DNA of 64,000 nucleotides from Mariannaea sp. PMI_226 (taxonomy: Eukaryota; Ascomycota; Sordariomycetes; Hypocreales; Nectriaceae): positions 992,001 through 1,056,000 of the forward strand of contig JANFOG010000009.1 of the NCBI GenBank assembly GCA_024336345.1, given 5' to 3'. The position numbers and the translations under genes were made by a program. The notes under the pieces were generated by a model, which did no database searches, was not told the DNA's origin, and worked only from the letters and a program-made list of their open reading frames with translations. Positions 22,336 through 31,709 of this stretch are shown in pieces. The number at the start of each line of letters is the position of its first letter. Position 1 is the first letter of the stretch.

Positions 22336-24996
22336 GGTGATATTTGTTATGTTAGGGTGTTAAGTGTTGTTAAAGTTGAGGTCAAGAAGATGGCTTGAAG
22401 AGAAAGATGTCAATTGGTGGAGAAGAGCAAGTATAAGTAATTAGAGTATGAAGAGCAGGTAGAAGTGTGGATGGAGTGCTGGATGTGATTTATGAAAGGG
22501 AACCCCCTTGGTTCATATAAAGTAGTTTATTTGTTTCTCACCAGTGCAACAATCCATGTCAGCTTCCGAATTGACGTAAGGTACATGAGTATAATAAGAT
22601 TGGCACACGACCAGGGATGTAGGTGAGACCCTGGGGAGGCTTTGGGATGGCTTGGGCCTGGACAATGCGCAATGCCTTAGCGGACGGAGTTGACGAGGAG
22701 AGGGAGGAAAAGAGGGGGGGAGGGGTGTGCATCAGCCCGTCCACTGCCTATCCACACATTCCCAGTTGTGGCATCGACCTCGCAGATTATAGATGTTTTG
22801 GCACAGCAGTGACACTGGAAAGGCAACGGGCTTCAATCCTTCGGTTGTTTTACATGAGGAGGCCTGGACCATAGTACATGCACAGAATGAAGAAGTCTTG
22901 GGAGTTGAGAGCGTCCGACTGGCAAGCCGAAAATAGCTCGTCTATTCAGAAACCCCCAGGCCGGGCCAGGGCATTTGCGATGCAAGTTGCCGCTGTTCTG
23001 ATGGTACGCACGTAGCATCGGACCTACCAACAGCAACTTTGATACAATACTAGGCGCGCTGTGTAATAACCAACACAGTAATCTGTATAGAGGCAGTACC
23101 CAAAGTAGCAACATACACCCCCCTTCTTCTGGCTTCCATCCACAACTGCAACGAAGATCCGGCCTGCGCCATTGTTAGCTTCTCGGCCCAGGGGCAATAC
23201 CGCGCTGTAACGTACGTATGCCACCCCCCCTTGTTGAGCTTAAGCTAAACCCGTGCCCCAGTCTCCTGCGCCCTGCGTTGTTATGCATTGCCTTGTTTGC
23301 CCCAGCTTGGTGTTCCAGCTTCCCTTGCGCGCCTTGGGGGGAAAAAATCCGCCCGTCCTTCTTTTTGTTCCTTTCTTACTTTGACAGAACCAAAACCAAA
23401 ACCAGCACGCGATCACACCCTATATTTTTTTTGTGCAAAAAAGAAGCCAAACATTGGGGTCCCTTTCAGTAGTTTCATCAAGCGCGGGTACACAGTGTAT
23501 ACGTTGCTAATTATTATGAAACTCATTGATGTAGCAATCTGTGTGCCTTGGGCTAGAGGGGTCGATCTCAATTTTTTATTTTATTTTATTTCAATCAAAC
23601 CCAGTAGTACTCCGTACAGATGGAGAATACAAACACACAAAATAAGTGGATAGAGAGTCAATCAATTGGAACACATTGGATTTATTTCCGCCCCAAGTTA
23701 GCTAACGGCAACATACGTACGTACGTAGTATTTCATCATTTGGTGACGCGCTCCAAGTGCCGCAGCAACCTTCCCGCGTGGCTATGCGCTATCACTTGTA
23801 GTAAAAAAAATTTATCAAAAAGAAGCCGCGCTAAATGGTTTACAATATCAGTGCAAATAGACGAAGGGACCACCCAGAGTGCGGAGCAGAACTTCTCTGG
23901 AACATCAGCCTTCATGGCTCGCCACCCCGAAGAATGCTCCAGCCACTTGACCCGTCATTGGCTCAGTCTAGCTCTCGCCTCTAGCACTGTCGGTAACGTA
24001 CCCAATCTAAGGTTATTTACTGGTGCAGCACCTACACATTAGGTACAGACATTGCCAGTTCATCCAAACCCCGCACTACCCGCCAACACCGGCTACGCCC
24101 GGAAAACGTGAAAGAGCAAAGTGCTGTGCGCCGCCATCGTGTTGCTCTGCCAGGCCACGCCCCGGGAGGCCTCTGCGAAATACCTCTACCAAAATCACCT
24201 TGGGTGCTATACTCTGTACATAGTACTGCACATATCAGCTATTGACTGCACTTCGTATGAAGCCTCTGTTCCTCGTAACTCAGCCATTGGCTACTCCGCT
24301 CTCGTGACCTCATTTTTTGTCAGCTTTTCTACAGACTATTTCATGTATGTAATCGCTACGTGCTGTTTTCCCCCTCCAGCTTCTTCTCGACCTCCCCGCA
24401 AAGGCAAATGCAATCCTGACGTGGCTGGCCTTGCCGAATGGCTCGCTGCAGACATGGAAGCAGGTCTCAGCTCTGACCGATTCTCGCTGTACTCCGTATT
24501 ACTGGTTGGCCTGGGCGACTTGCAAGCTACCTCGTGCACCCCGACATGCATACTCTGCTCGTCTCCCGTGGTGATGGCCCATTTTGAGACCTGCACTGAT
24601 TAGAAGGTGCCATGCTTGGTTGGCCTACCTAGGCAATAATTGACGTCTGACTCGTTTTTTTTCTCTGTACGAAATACGAAATAATAAGTAAAATGCAAGA
24701 GAAAAGCAAAATGAAGCCAGCAAATCCCTCCAACAACTGGTCGAACCTCGGCAGACATGCTGTACTTACTCATCGATAACGCGAGGCACGGACGTAGGCA
24801 AACAAGCATCTGATTTTGCAATCAGACGGTCAGTAGTTGCCAACGGTTTCACCACGAGGTGAAAGAGGGAAGTCGCTGTTGACTTATCCTTGAGAAACGT
24901 TGGATGAAACATGGACACGTCGTAGAACTAATGGAGTAAATATCATGACGGATCACAAAAAGTTACAACCGTTAGTGTAAGATAACTTGGCACCTA
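22336..24996. other. Intergenic, 2.7 kb
   Basis: No convincing gene; open frames are short and lack ATG starts or splice logic. Includes an ACGTACGTACGTA run near 23713-23725. Confidence 0.5.
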
Positions 24997-25513
24997 TCAC
25001 TGACTAGGAATATATCCAAAAGAACCGTGCTCTGGATACTCGTACTTCATTTGATGCTTGAAACGTGCTGTGGGTAGATCTGCAAAGGGATCATCACGAT
25101 ACTCTGAATACAGCTCAACATGTGCGTGTTCCCAAGTTCCGGTACTTGCCACGGGTATCAATATTTCATTTGTAATCCCTAGAACATGGGTTCCTTGAAT
25201 GAGCCTCTTACTTTGTTGTCCTCAATTCGATCCTTCATCTTGATTGGCAGGGGCATTGCCAATTTGAGTGGTAGTTTGAGTATCATCTGCATGAACACGC
25301 ATTGTTAGATCATCTAGCTGACGTTATTGTTTTTCTGGCAATTGAAAGCATCTTATCTAGTATACATATCAACGACTTGGTAACTCCCAATTCGACTCCT
25401 ATCCAGGTATCAAAATTTCTTGCAGCCATCAAATGATCTATCCCTAGCATCATCCAACTTGATGCATAACCTACAGATATTTCTAATCCATCGTCATTGT
25501 CATCATCAAACAC
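24997..25513 (-). pseudogene. Decayed or unresolved gene fragments downstream of the GH47 gene
   Basis: Three stretches with strong coding character lie in a row on the minus strand but do not join cleanly. 25513-25310 reads through DDDNDDGLEISVGYASSWMM. About 25288-25214 reads MILKLPLKLAMPLPIKMKDR between an acceptor-like cag and a donor-like gtaaga. About 25180-24997 reads TGTWEHAHVELYSEYRDDPF and ends YEYPEHGSFGYIPSQ-stop. The only short intron that fits (33 nt) is too small and leaves the frame off by one. The family is not recognised. Most likely a gene relic, or a real gene with splicing I could not resolve. Confidence 0.35.
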
Positions 25514-27563
25514 CTGAGCTTTCCAAACCTAGCACTTGACTAAGCCCTTTTACGGAGTGGGTACTTAAGGGGTGCCCACCCTTAGTGAAGACCCAACCAT
25601 CCAGATCCAAGATGTTCTCATCCGAAAACGTGAGATAAAAATATTTCAGAGTTCCTGACATCCAGAAGCTTCCCATCTGGTCGACATGCGTGAGGTGCGC
25701 CTCTCTCACATCCTTCACCGCCGCATACGCCATTTCCGTCTTGGCTGTTTGCTTCACTTGTTCCCACATCACCAGCGCTAGATCTCGATATTCAATATTG
25801 CCGGTGATGCGGTAGAGGATAAAGATACTCTCGATGCCTTCTGGCCGGAGGGAGAACCGCCCGTCCCGGACCTGGAAACCGGCGGGCCGGGTGCCGTTAT
25901 CTTTAACGTACTCACACGGGTACAAGTCTGGGCAGGCTCGGAGGAGAGAGGACTCGGGCATAGTGGCCTCAGGGAAGAGGGAGTAGGCGTGTGCACACGC
26001 GCGGGCTAGCTTGTCACCGTATACCACATGTTCGTAATGCCCGAAGAGTTTCCCTCCCAACGCAAACATGGCCGCTGCAGAGCATGAGGCATGGTCTAGG
26101 TATGGGTGAAATGTCGTTTTGGTGGAGGAGAGAGCCTCTGCTTGGCCGATCATGAGCAAGTCAGGTTTACCCGGCAGCATGGGACGGAAGACCAAGTGCT
26201 TGAGAGTTGCGTCGACGGCTTCAAGATGCATCGTCTTGTACATAGGCTCTTGGCCTCCCAAGAGCAAGTACTCCTTTGCAAGGGACTCGTAAAGCGAGCC
26301 GGTATCAGTCCCCCAGTTGAATGTGGTGCCATCCACATTGAAACCTTCGCTGACGCCAATCTGTGCAGGCCACAAGCCTGGAAGAAGGGTGCTGTCCTGC
26401 GCGCTGGCAAGTGCTTTATTGATGCGAGTAATGGCATCGTAGTACTTCGGGTCTTCAGTCAACTGCGACAACCGGGTGAATTCAAGTGTCATGCTACTGA
26501 GCTTCGAGGCGAGCTCTTTCAACTCCGGGCGTCCGCGACCGGCCCGAAGATGCTCGAATGGTATTCTGGACGGTGGAATGTGTTGTTCGTTGTCAAAGGC
26601 AGCGTACAACATGTCTCCAAGCTCGATCGCCTTGAAGAGTAGACTCTTCTCTCCACTAAGGTCGTATGCTGACAAAAGGCCGCCGAGGTGTCGGATGCTT
26701 GTCTCAGCGACGTCAAGGCTCTCACCAATTGTGCGATTCCAGTCAACATTCTCCGTGATGTACATGACAGCCTCCTCAAACTCAGGCTTCATATCCATCA
26801 GCCACAAAGTACCGAGAGCATCAATCATGGACGCTGACCATCCTCCTAGATCATTATGGCCCGTCAAGGTAAGTGGATTCAGCTCATCCTGGCCCCAAGC
26901 ATATGTCTTATACGCATTCCATGACTTACGGCAGGTACGCTTGATATCAATTTTAACCTCCTTCAACGCATCGCGGTCATTTTCGGGCTCTTCCGGGTTG
27001 AAATGCCAATATTGGACGTGCGCCAAGTCAGGAGACCGGCCACTTAGGAGAACTGTCATGTTCCTCCGAGGAATAGAGTACTGCAACTTGTGGCTCGACC
27101 AGCCATGATTGCGACCAGGAAAGTCTAGGTTTGGAGAACTGGTATTGTCTTCATCAAGAGGTTTCTCAAGGCCTTCATCAAGAGGCTTCTCAAGGCCTTC
27201 ATCAAGAGGCTTTGTAGGATCTACGCCGGAAGGGCTCGTATGATCTACTTCAGAAGCACTGGTAGGATCCTCAGCAGGAGTACCGATGGGATCCCCATCA
27301 GAAGTAATGGTCGGTTCTTCATTAGGAGTCCCGGTTGGCTCCTCAGTTGAAGTAATAGTAGGCTCTTCGTTGGAAAGACTGCTGAGACCCACGCTAGAAG
27401 AGCTCGTGAAATCCGCGTCGTAAGGTCTGGCCAAATCCACATTGGAAGGGCGAGCGGGTTGTCCCACGTTTGAGAGGTGAGTGAAGATGCTGTAAACTAT
27501 GATGAGGCTAATGACCAGCCGGAATATGACCCTGGTTGGGCGGAAGGGGAGCCCTAAACTCAT
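25506..27563 (-). CDS. GH47 class I alpha-mannosidase-like protein, probably inactive
   Basis: Intronless, 685 residues, type II membrane topology: signal anchor VIFRLVISLIIVYSIF at residues 12-27, then a Thr/Glu/Pro-rich stalk with GLEKPLDE repeats, then the (alpha/alpha)7 GH47 domain. Normal members trim alpha-1,2-mannose from N-glycans in the ER/Golgi or outside the cell. Family motifs are present: KTYAWGQDEL, ETSIRHLGGLLSAYDLSG, HPYLDHASC, SLRPEGIESIFILYR and SFWMSGTLKYFYLTFSD. Three usual residues differ: the Asp of the ADSxYEYL motif is Gly (TDTGSLYESL), the DALDTL motif is DALGTL, and the calcium-binding Thr of VFNTEAHPL is not in register (VFTKGGHPL). It may be a glycan-binding pseudo-enzyme. 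Its stop is immediately followed by gene fragments. Confidence 0.88.
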   Translation of the reverse strand: MSLGLPFRPTRVIFRLVISLIIVYSIFTHLSNVGQPARPSNVDLARPYDADFTSSSSVGLSSLSNEEPTITSTEEPTGTPNEEPTITSDGDPIGTPAEDPTSASEVDHTSPSGVDPTKPLDEGLEKPLDEGLEKPLDEDNTSSPNLDFPGRNHGWSSHKLQYSIPRRNMTVLLSGRSPDLAHVQYWHFNPEEPENDRDALKEVKIDIKRTCRKSWNAYKTYAWGQDELNPLTLTGHNDLGGWSASMIDALGTLWLMDMKPEFEEAVMYITENVDWNRTIGESLDVAETSIRHLGGLLSAYDLSGEKSLLFKAIELGDMLYAAFDNEQHIPPSRIPFEHLRAGRGRPELKELASKLSSMTLEFTRLSQLTEDPKYYDAITRINKALASAQDSTLLPGLWPAQIGVSEGFNVDGTTFNWGTDTGSLYESLAKEYLLLGGQEPMYKTMHLEAVDATLKHLVFRPMLPGKPDLLMIGQAEALSSTKTTFHPYLDHASCSAAAMFALGGKLFGHYEHVVYGDKLARACAHAYSLFPEATMPESSLLRACPDLYPCEYVKDNGTRPAGFQVRDGRFSLRPEGIESIFILYRITGNIEYRDLALVMWEQVKQTAKTEMAYAAVKDVREAHLTHVDQMGSFWMSGTLKYFYLTFSDENILDLDGWVFTKGGHPLSTHSVKGLSQVLGLESSGV
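27150..27212 (-). repeat. 24-bp tandem repeats inside the GH47 stalk
   Basis: Two and a half copies (27150-27173, 27174-27197, then partial) encoding GLEKPLDE on the minus strand; nearly identical in sequence, so a recent expansion. Confidence 0.85.
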
Positions 27564-28681
27564 GGCGATCTAAGCGAACGATTTCACCATGGGCATACGA
27601 GAAACAAAGAATGCATTGGAATGTGATATTTGCATTTGTACGAAAATCCTGGCCATCTCGGGGAGTCAGCGAGATGGGATGAGAAAACTGCCACAGTTTG
27701 ACAGCGGAAAGGGGGTCGGTCCCGGGGCTCTTTTCAGGTGGCTTACCCTAAAAGATTAAGTACTCACACACTTTCAGCGCCAGAAGGACCACATGCTTTT
27801 CCCCTGCATTGACCAGGTGAACAAGGTAGATTCATTAGCCAGGAACCGCTGAAGTGACATTGCCGCCAACCGATTGGAAGCCAAACGGGAGCAAACAGCC
27901 CAGGATGAGCATAGTTAATGGCACAGTGGGCGCAGCACGTGAGAACTAACCCAAAGTGCATGTCTTTTGGACACTAGGTATTGTCCTGCGTAGTACGTAC
28001 TTCCTCTGTGCGTGCCAAGGTGAAGACTAAGGTATGCAGGCTTAATGATGACCTACCTACTGCGGTAGTATACCTGCTAGGTACCTAGGTAATATGGAAG
28101 GTGCCAATTAGGATTGTAATATGCACTAATTAATATTTATTACATAACCTGGAAGGGAATTACCTTGTCCCTGAATCACTGCCCTGAGCTCTTGTACCTA
28201 TCTACCCAGGTACACTGTACTGTGCCTCTAACACTGACAATCTTGACTCAAGGCGGCGGTCACAGTGATACTGAATGACGCCAGCGAGTGATCATTAGGA
28301 CTTTGAGAACTCTTCCACAGACCAAATAATCATACCCCAGCCGCATTCATCTTTTTCTCAAGGTATCTTACAGTAAATATAACATATATAACGTGTGTTG
28401 CAGTCTAACCGAAGCTGGGCACAGTAAGTGGGTAAAGTAGAGACCGAGGTTACCTACGAAAGATAGACAAGCCGGAAGCATTTACAGCACAACAAACTTC
28501 CCTCCCCTCTGTGGCTGGTGGTCAGCCACTCAGCCACACCCACCCCTCTCACCGCCAAAAATTTCAGCAATTCTGCCACTACGAGAAAGTCTGGCGCAGA
28601 CAAGGCCATTCATCAACCGCCCTCACAAAAAAAGACGTCACATACTTTCTGTTTGTTCGTCCCCAGCCAAATTCAGCGAAA
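27564..28681. other. Intergenic, divergent promoters, 1.1 kb
   Basis: Between the GH47 start (minus) and the Utp11 start (plus). Holds a CTAGGTACCTAG palindrome at about 28077-28088 and related words nearby. No gene seen. Confidence 0.55.
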
Positions 28682-29564
28682 ATGTCGTCCATGCGAAACG
28701 CCGTTGCGCGGCGCCCTCACAGAGAGAGAGCACAACCATTAGAGCGTCGCCGCCTTGGTCTTCTTGAAAAGCACAAGGTTCGAATAGCCACCCCCGCCGC
28801 CATCCCACACTGGCAGCCAGCAGCTGACACGCGAGATCTAGGATTACTCCCTCCGAGCCAAGGATTACAACAAAAAGAAGCAGCATATAAAGAACCTCAG
28901 AGAGAAAGCCGCCGACCGGAACGAAGATGAGTTCTACTTTGGCATGCTGTCCCGCAAGGGACCTAGCTCCTCGTCACTCATGAGCGGTAAGAGTTGGTCT
29001 GGAAAGGTTCAGGGAGATCGTGGGAACAAAGCGATGGATGTCGATACAGTTCGACTACTCAAGACGCAAGACATTGGTTACGTCCGAACAATGAAGCAAA
29101 TTGCTGCGAAGGAGGTTGCCAGGCTGGAGGAACAGATTGTCCTGACGCGGGGCTTCGATACACTCGACATGGAAGAAGACATGGATCGTGACGAGGATGA
29201 TGAGGATGACGACGACGAGTTTGACTTTGCTTCCATGCCATCAAAACCAAAGGCCCCCAGAAAAATTGTTTTCCTTGACGACGAAGACGAACAACAAGAA
29301 GCAATACAAGACCAGATGAATCAAGAAGAGGAAGAAGAGGACCATGACGAAAAAGATCAGAAAGCAGGAGACGCAAAAGCTGAACGGGCCGAGGCTGTCC
29401 GAAGTCTACGAAAACAACTTGAACACGCACAAAAGAAACTCAAGACTCTCACCGATGTCGAGAATGAAATGGGGATTCAGCGCGCAAAGATGGCGAAGAC
29501 GGCGACCTCGGGAGGACTCACACGGAAAGGAAAGAAGATCATGGTACGGACACGGAAGAGGTAG
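28682..29564 (+). CDS. UTP11: U3 snoRNA-associated protein Utp11 (SSU processome)
   Basis: Two exons, join(28682..28777,28842..29564), 272 residues. Utp11 is part of the U3-containing small-subunit processome that handles 18S pre-rRNA in the nucleolus. Exon 1 gives MSSMRNAVARRPHRERAQPL and ends in LLEKHK; exon 2 opens DYSLRAKDYNKKKQHIKNLR, the family hallmark, followed by NEDEFYFGMLSRKG. A long acidic stretch (residues about 130-190, many Asp/Glu) and a coiled coil (LRKQLEHAQKKLKTL) follow, and the basic end is RTRKR. The intron is 64 nt with gctgac branch; the acceptor gatctag was chosen because it gives K-DYSLR. Convergent with the next gene. Confidence 0.94.
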
Positions 29565-29870
29565 AGGCGTGGAAATTTTCGTCTTTTTTTTCTCTCTCTC
29601 TGTTTCAAAAAATGGTTGGATCATGGATGATGCATTTCATTTGATCGTCTCGTATTCTTCTCTCGTTACGGATGCCCTTTCGCCTCCTGTTCCTTCAAGA
29701 TATGTCCTAATCGATACCCTTTCCCTCCCAAAAAAAACGCCGGGTATTATGATTCTACATGATACATTTAAATGACATGGGTTCCGCTTCCTCTTTGCCT
29801 ATGCATAGGGAAGGAATTTGTTGTTCCGTCTACATCATCCGTGATAATCACCCTTTCGATCCCCTCGTCA
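29565..29870. other. Intergenic, convergent gene ends
   Basis: 306 bases holding both 3' untranslated regions, including a T/C-rich run near 29585. Confidence 0.6.
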
Positions 29871-31709
29871 TTAATACTTTGAACCCACGCATCTGTACAA
29901 CAGTTTGCCCACGCCCCCTAAGCACTTGAATGCTATAGTGAGCACCCAGATGAATAGCTTGAACAGACCTTTACAAAGCTTGACTACAACCCTTATTAGG
30001 AACGGTAGCTTCTCGTCGCCATCGGCCTTCGACTTATTCTTCCCAAGACTCTCGTTTTGGCTCTCGATATCAAGCTCGAACGACTCCATCTTGCGACGCT
30101 TCTTCTCTTCGCGCTTACTGTTCTTGCTCAACCGCCTCTCCTCCCTGGCGGACAGCAGCAGTGGGGGCGGGGGCTCAAATGTTTCCGCGACGGCGGGTAC
30201 GTTCTTCTCGTCGGCAGCCGCTACGAGCAGGAGCGCCGTGACGACAACATCGACGATGTAGTATGACTCAATCTTGGAGGCAATGCCCGTGTCCAGCTCG
30301 AGCCATCCACCACCTGTGCCATCGCGCGTGAGCTTGGCTATGTGCTGAGGTGACTCGTTGTGCTCAAGCGTGTACTCTACTCGTGACCATGCGGGCGATC
30401 GCTCTATGGTAACGCAAAAAGGGGTCGCCAACGCGGGATGCACGAGGAAGTGGTTCGCCGTGTCAGCGTCCCAGACCAGACGCGCGCACTCTCGCTCGGC
30501 CATCATGACGGACGCAGGGTCATGGGCCTTCTCAATGGCCACCTTGGCTGCAGGCGTGGGCATGAGCAGAGCCACGAGGCCATCGTTGGGAGGATGTCTG
30601 CGAGACTCCTCCTCGAGGGTCGTGGCGAGAGCCTCATGCCAATTCTTATCGCCGGACTTGCCACTGCTACTACTGCTGCTGCTAGCGTTGCTGTTTCTGT
30701 GGACAATATCATTGATGATACTGCCCGCCGAAGAGGTCGGGCCTTTGTTGCTTGGTTGCTTATACGCCTTGGTGGGATCGTGCCTCGTGAGAGTCACGTA
30801 GGCTGAAGCTGACGTGGGATCCAAACGCAAGTTATAGAAAGGTTGAGAAGCTGAAGAGAGGGTATATACAGGCGCATCCTTCTCTTGCGTCAACTTCATG
30901 CAGTATACTCTGCCCTCAGACTGTGAGGCTGGCCAACCATTGGCGACTTTCCAGAGGTTCTTGAGCTGCTCATTCGTGCTCGTCTGGGGAACAATGGGAG
31001 CCTCTTGAGGTTGCCCCGAAGGCCATTTGCTAGCACCGTTGGGGCTACGCAAGGGACTGAGGTAAGGTGGGCTCTGAGCCGTCCGGCCCTCATAATACGT
31101 CTGTCTGCTGATAACGGCGCGGGGGATATGAGTGGGACTCATCTGTGTTGGTGCGTAGTGTTGCTGGTTGAGAGGCACATCCGGGTTGTAAGTCGGAAAG
31201 ATGGATTGAACTTGCACTGGCTGGTCGCTGGGCATGGGCTGAGTATCGTCGTAGAGAGGCAGCTTGGCTATTGAGCTTCGAGACCGGACACTGGGGCTCC
31301 GGACGAGAGTGTTGGCCTGAGAAAAGGCCGTCTCTGTACGGCCAGGCACCTCTGCGGTGGGACGAGGCTGCTGTACGAGTTCATCCTGTGGTGATCTCGA
31401 GGAACTGGCTGCTGCTGCTGGAGGAGGGGGATCGAAGTGGACTGGGGAAAATGTACGGGCCTGGGGTTGTGTCTGAGGCTGAGGTGTATGACGCCCATTG
31501 GCGCTGTGGTTTCCGTTGCGAGATGGGGGCGAAACCAATGCTGCAGCGGGCGGCTGTGAGGACTCGGGCGAGACGACGGCAGTCTCAGTGGCGCGGGATA
31601 TGGACTCGGAACGACGAGGCCTTGGAGTTCCGTTGCGTAGGACAGGAGGCGGCTTAGAAGCGTTTGGGCTTGGGAAGAGAGAGAACCCTCCGGGGGTAGG
31701 AGTCGACAT
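29871..31709 (-). CDS. Conserved filamentous-fungal Pro/Ser-rich protein, unknown function
   Basis: Single exon, 612 residues, not recognised as an enzyme. Residues 1-250 are low-complexity (Pro, Ser, Gln, Ala). From about 255 an ordered part begins (QLKNLWKVANGWPASQSEGRVYCMKL), continuing through YNLRLDPTSASAYVTLTRHD, VALLMPTPAAKVAIEKAHD, RLVWDADTANHFLVHPAL and GWLELDTGIASKIESYYI to about residue 520, interrupted by a Ser run near 345-352. The end is a Lys/Arg/Glu helix (LSAREERRLSKNSKREEKKR) followed by a hydrophobic-basic tail (LCKGLFKLFIWVLTIAFKCL) that could bind membrane. No methyltransferase, kinase or nuclease motif is visible. The start is the first ATG after a leader with TTC repeats. 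Confidence 0.85.
   Translation of the reverse strand: MSTPTPGGFSLFPSPNASKPPPVLRNGTPRPRRSESISRATETAVVSPESSQPPAAALVSPPSRNGNHSANGRHTPQPQTQPQARTFSPVHFDPPPPAAAASSSRSPQDELVQQPRPTAEVPGRTETAFSQANTLVRSPSVRSRSSIAKLPLYDDTQPMPSDQPVQVQSIFPTYNPDVPLNQQHYAPTQMSPTHIPRAVISRQTYYEGRTAQSPPYLSPLRSPNGASKWPSGQPQEAPIVPQTSTNEQLKNLWKVANGWPASQSEGRVYCMKLTQEKDAPVYTLSSASQPFYNLRLDPTSASAYVTLTRHDPTKAYKQPSNKGPTSSAGSIINDIVHRNSNASSSSSSSGKSGDKNWHEALATTLEEESRRHPPNDGLVALLMPTPAAKVAIEKAHDPASVMMAERECARLVWDADTANHFLVHPALATPFCVTIERSPAWSRVEYTLEHNESPQHIAKLTRDGTGGGWLELDTGIASKIESYYIVDVVVTALLLVAAADEKNVPAVAETFEPPPPLLLSAREERRLSKNSKREEKKRRKMESFELDIESQNESLGKNKSKADGDEKLPFLIRVVVKLCKGLFKLFIWVLTIAFKCLGGVGKLLYRCVGSKY

Noticed and set aside
26106..27108. 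Long plus-strand frames opposite the GH47 gene
   Set aside because: Antisense shadows created by codon bias of the real gene.
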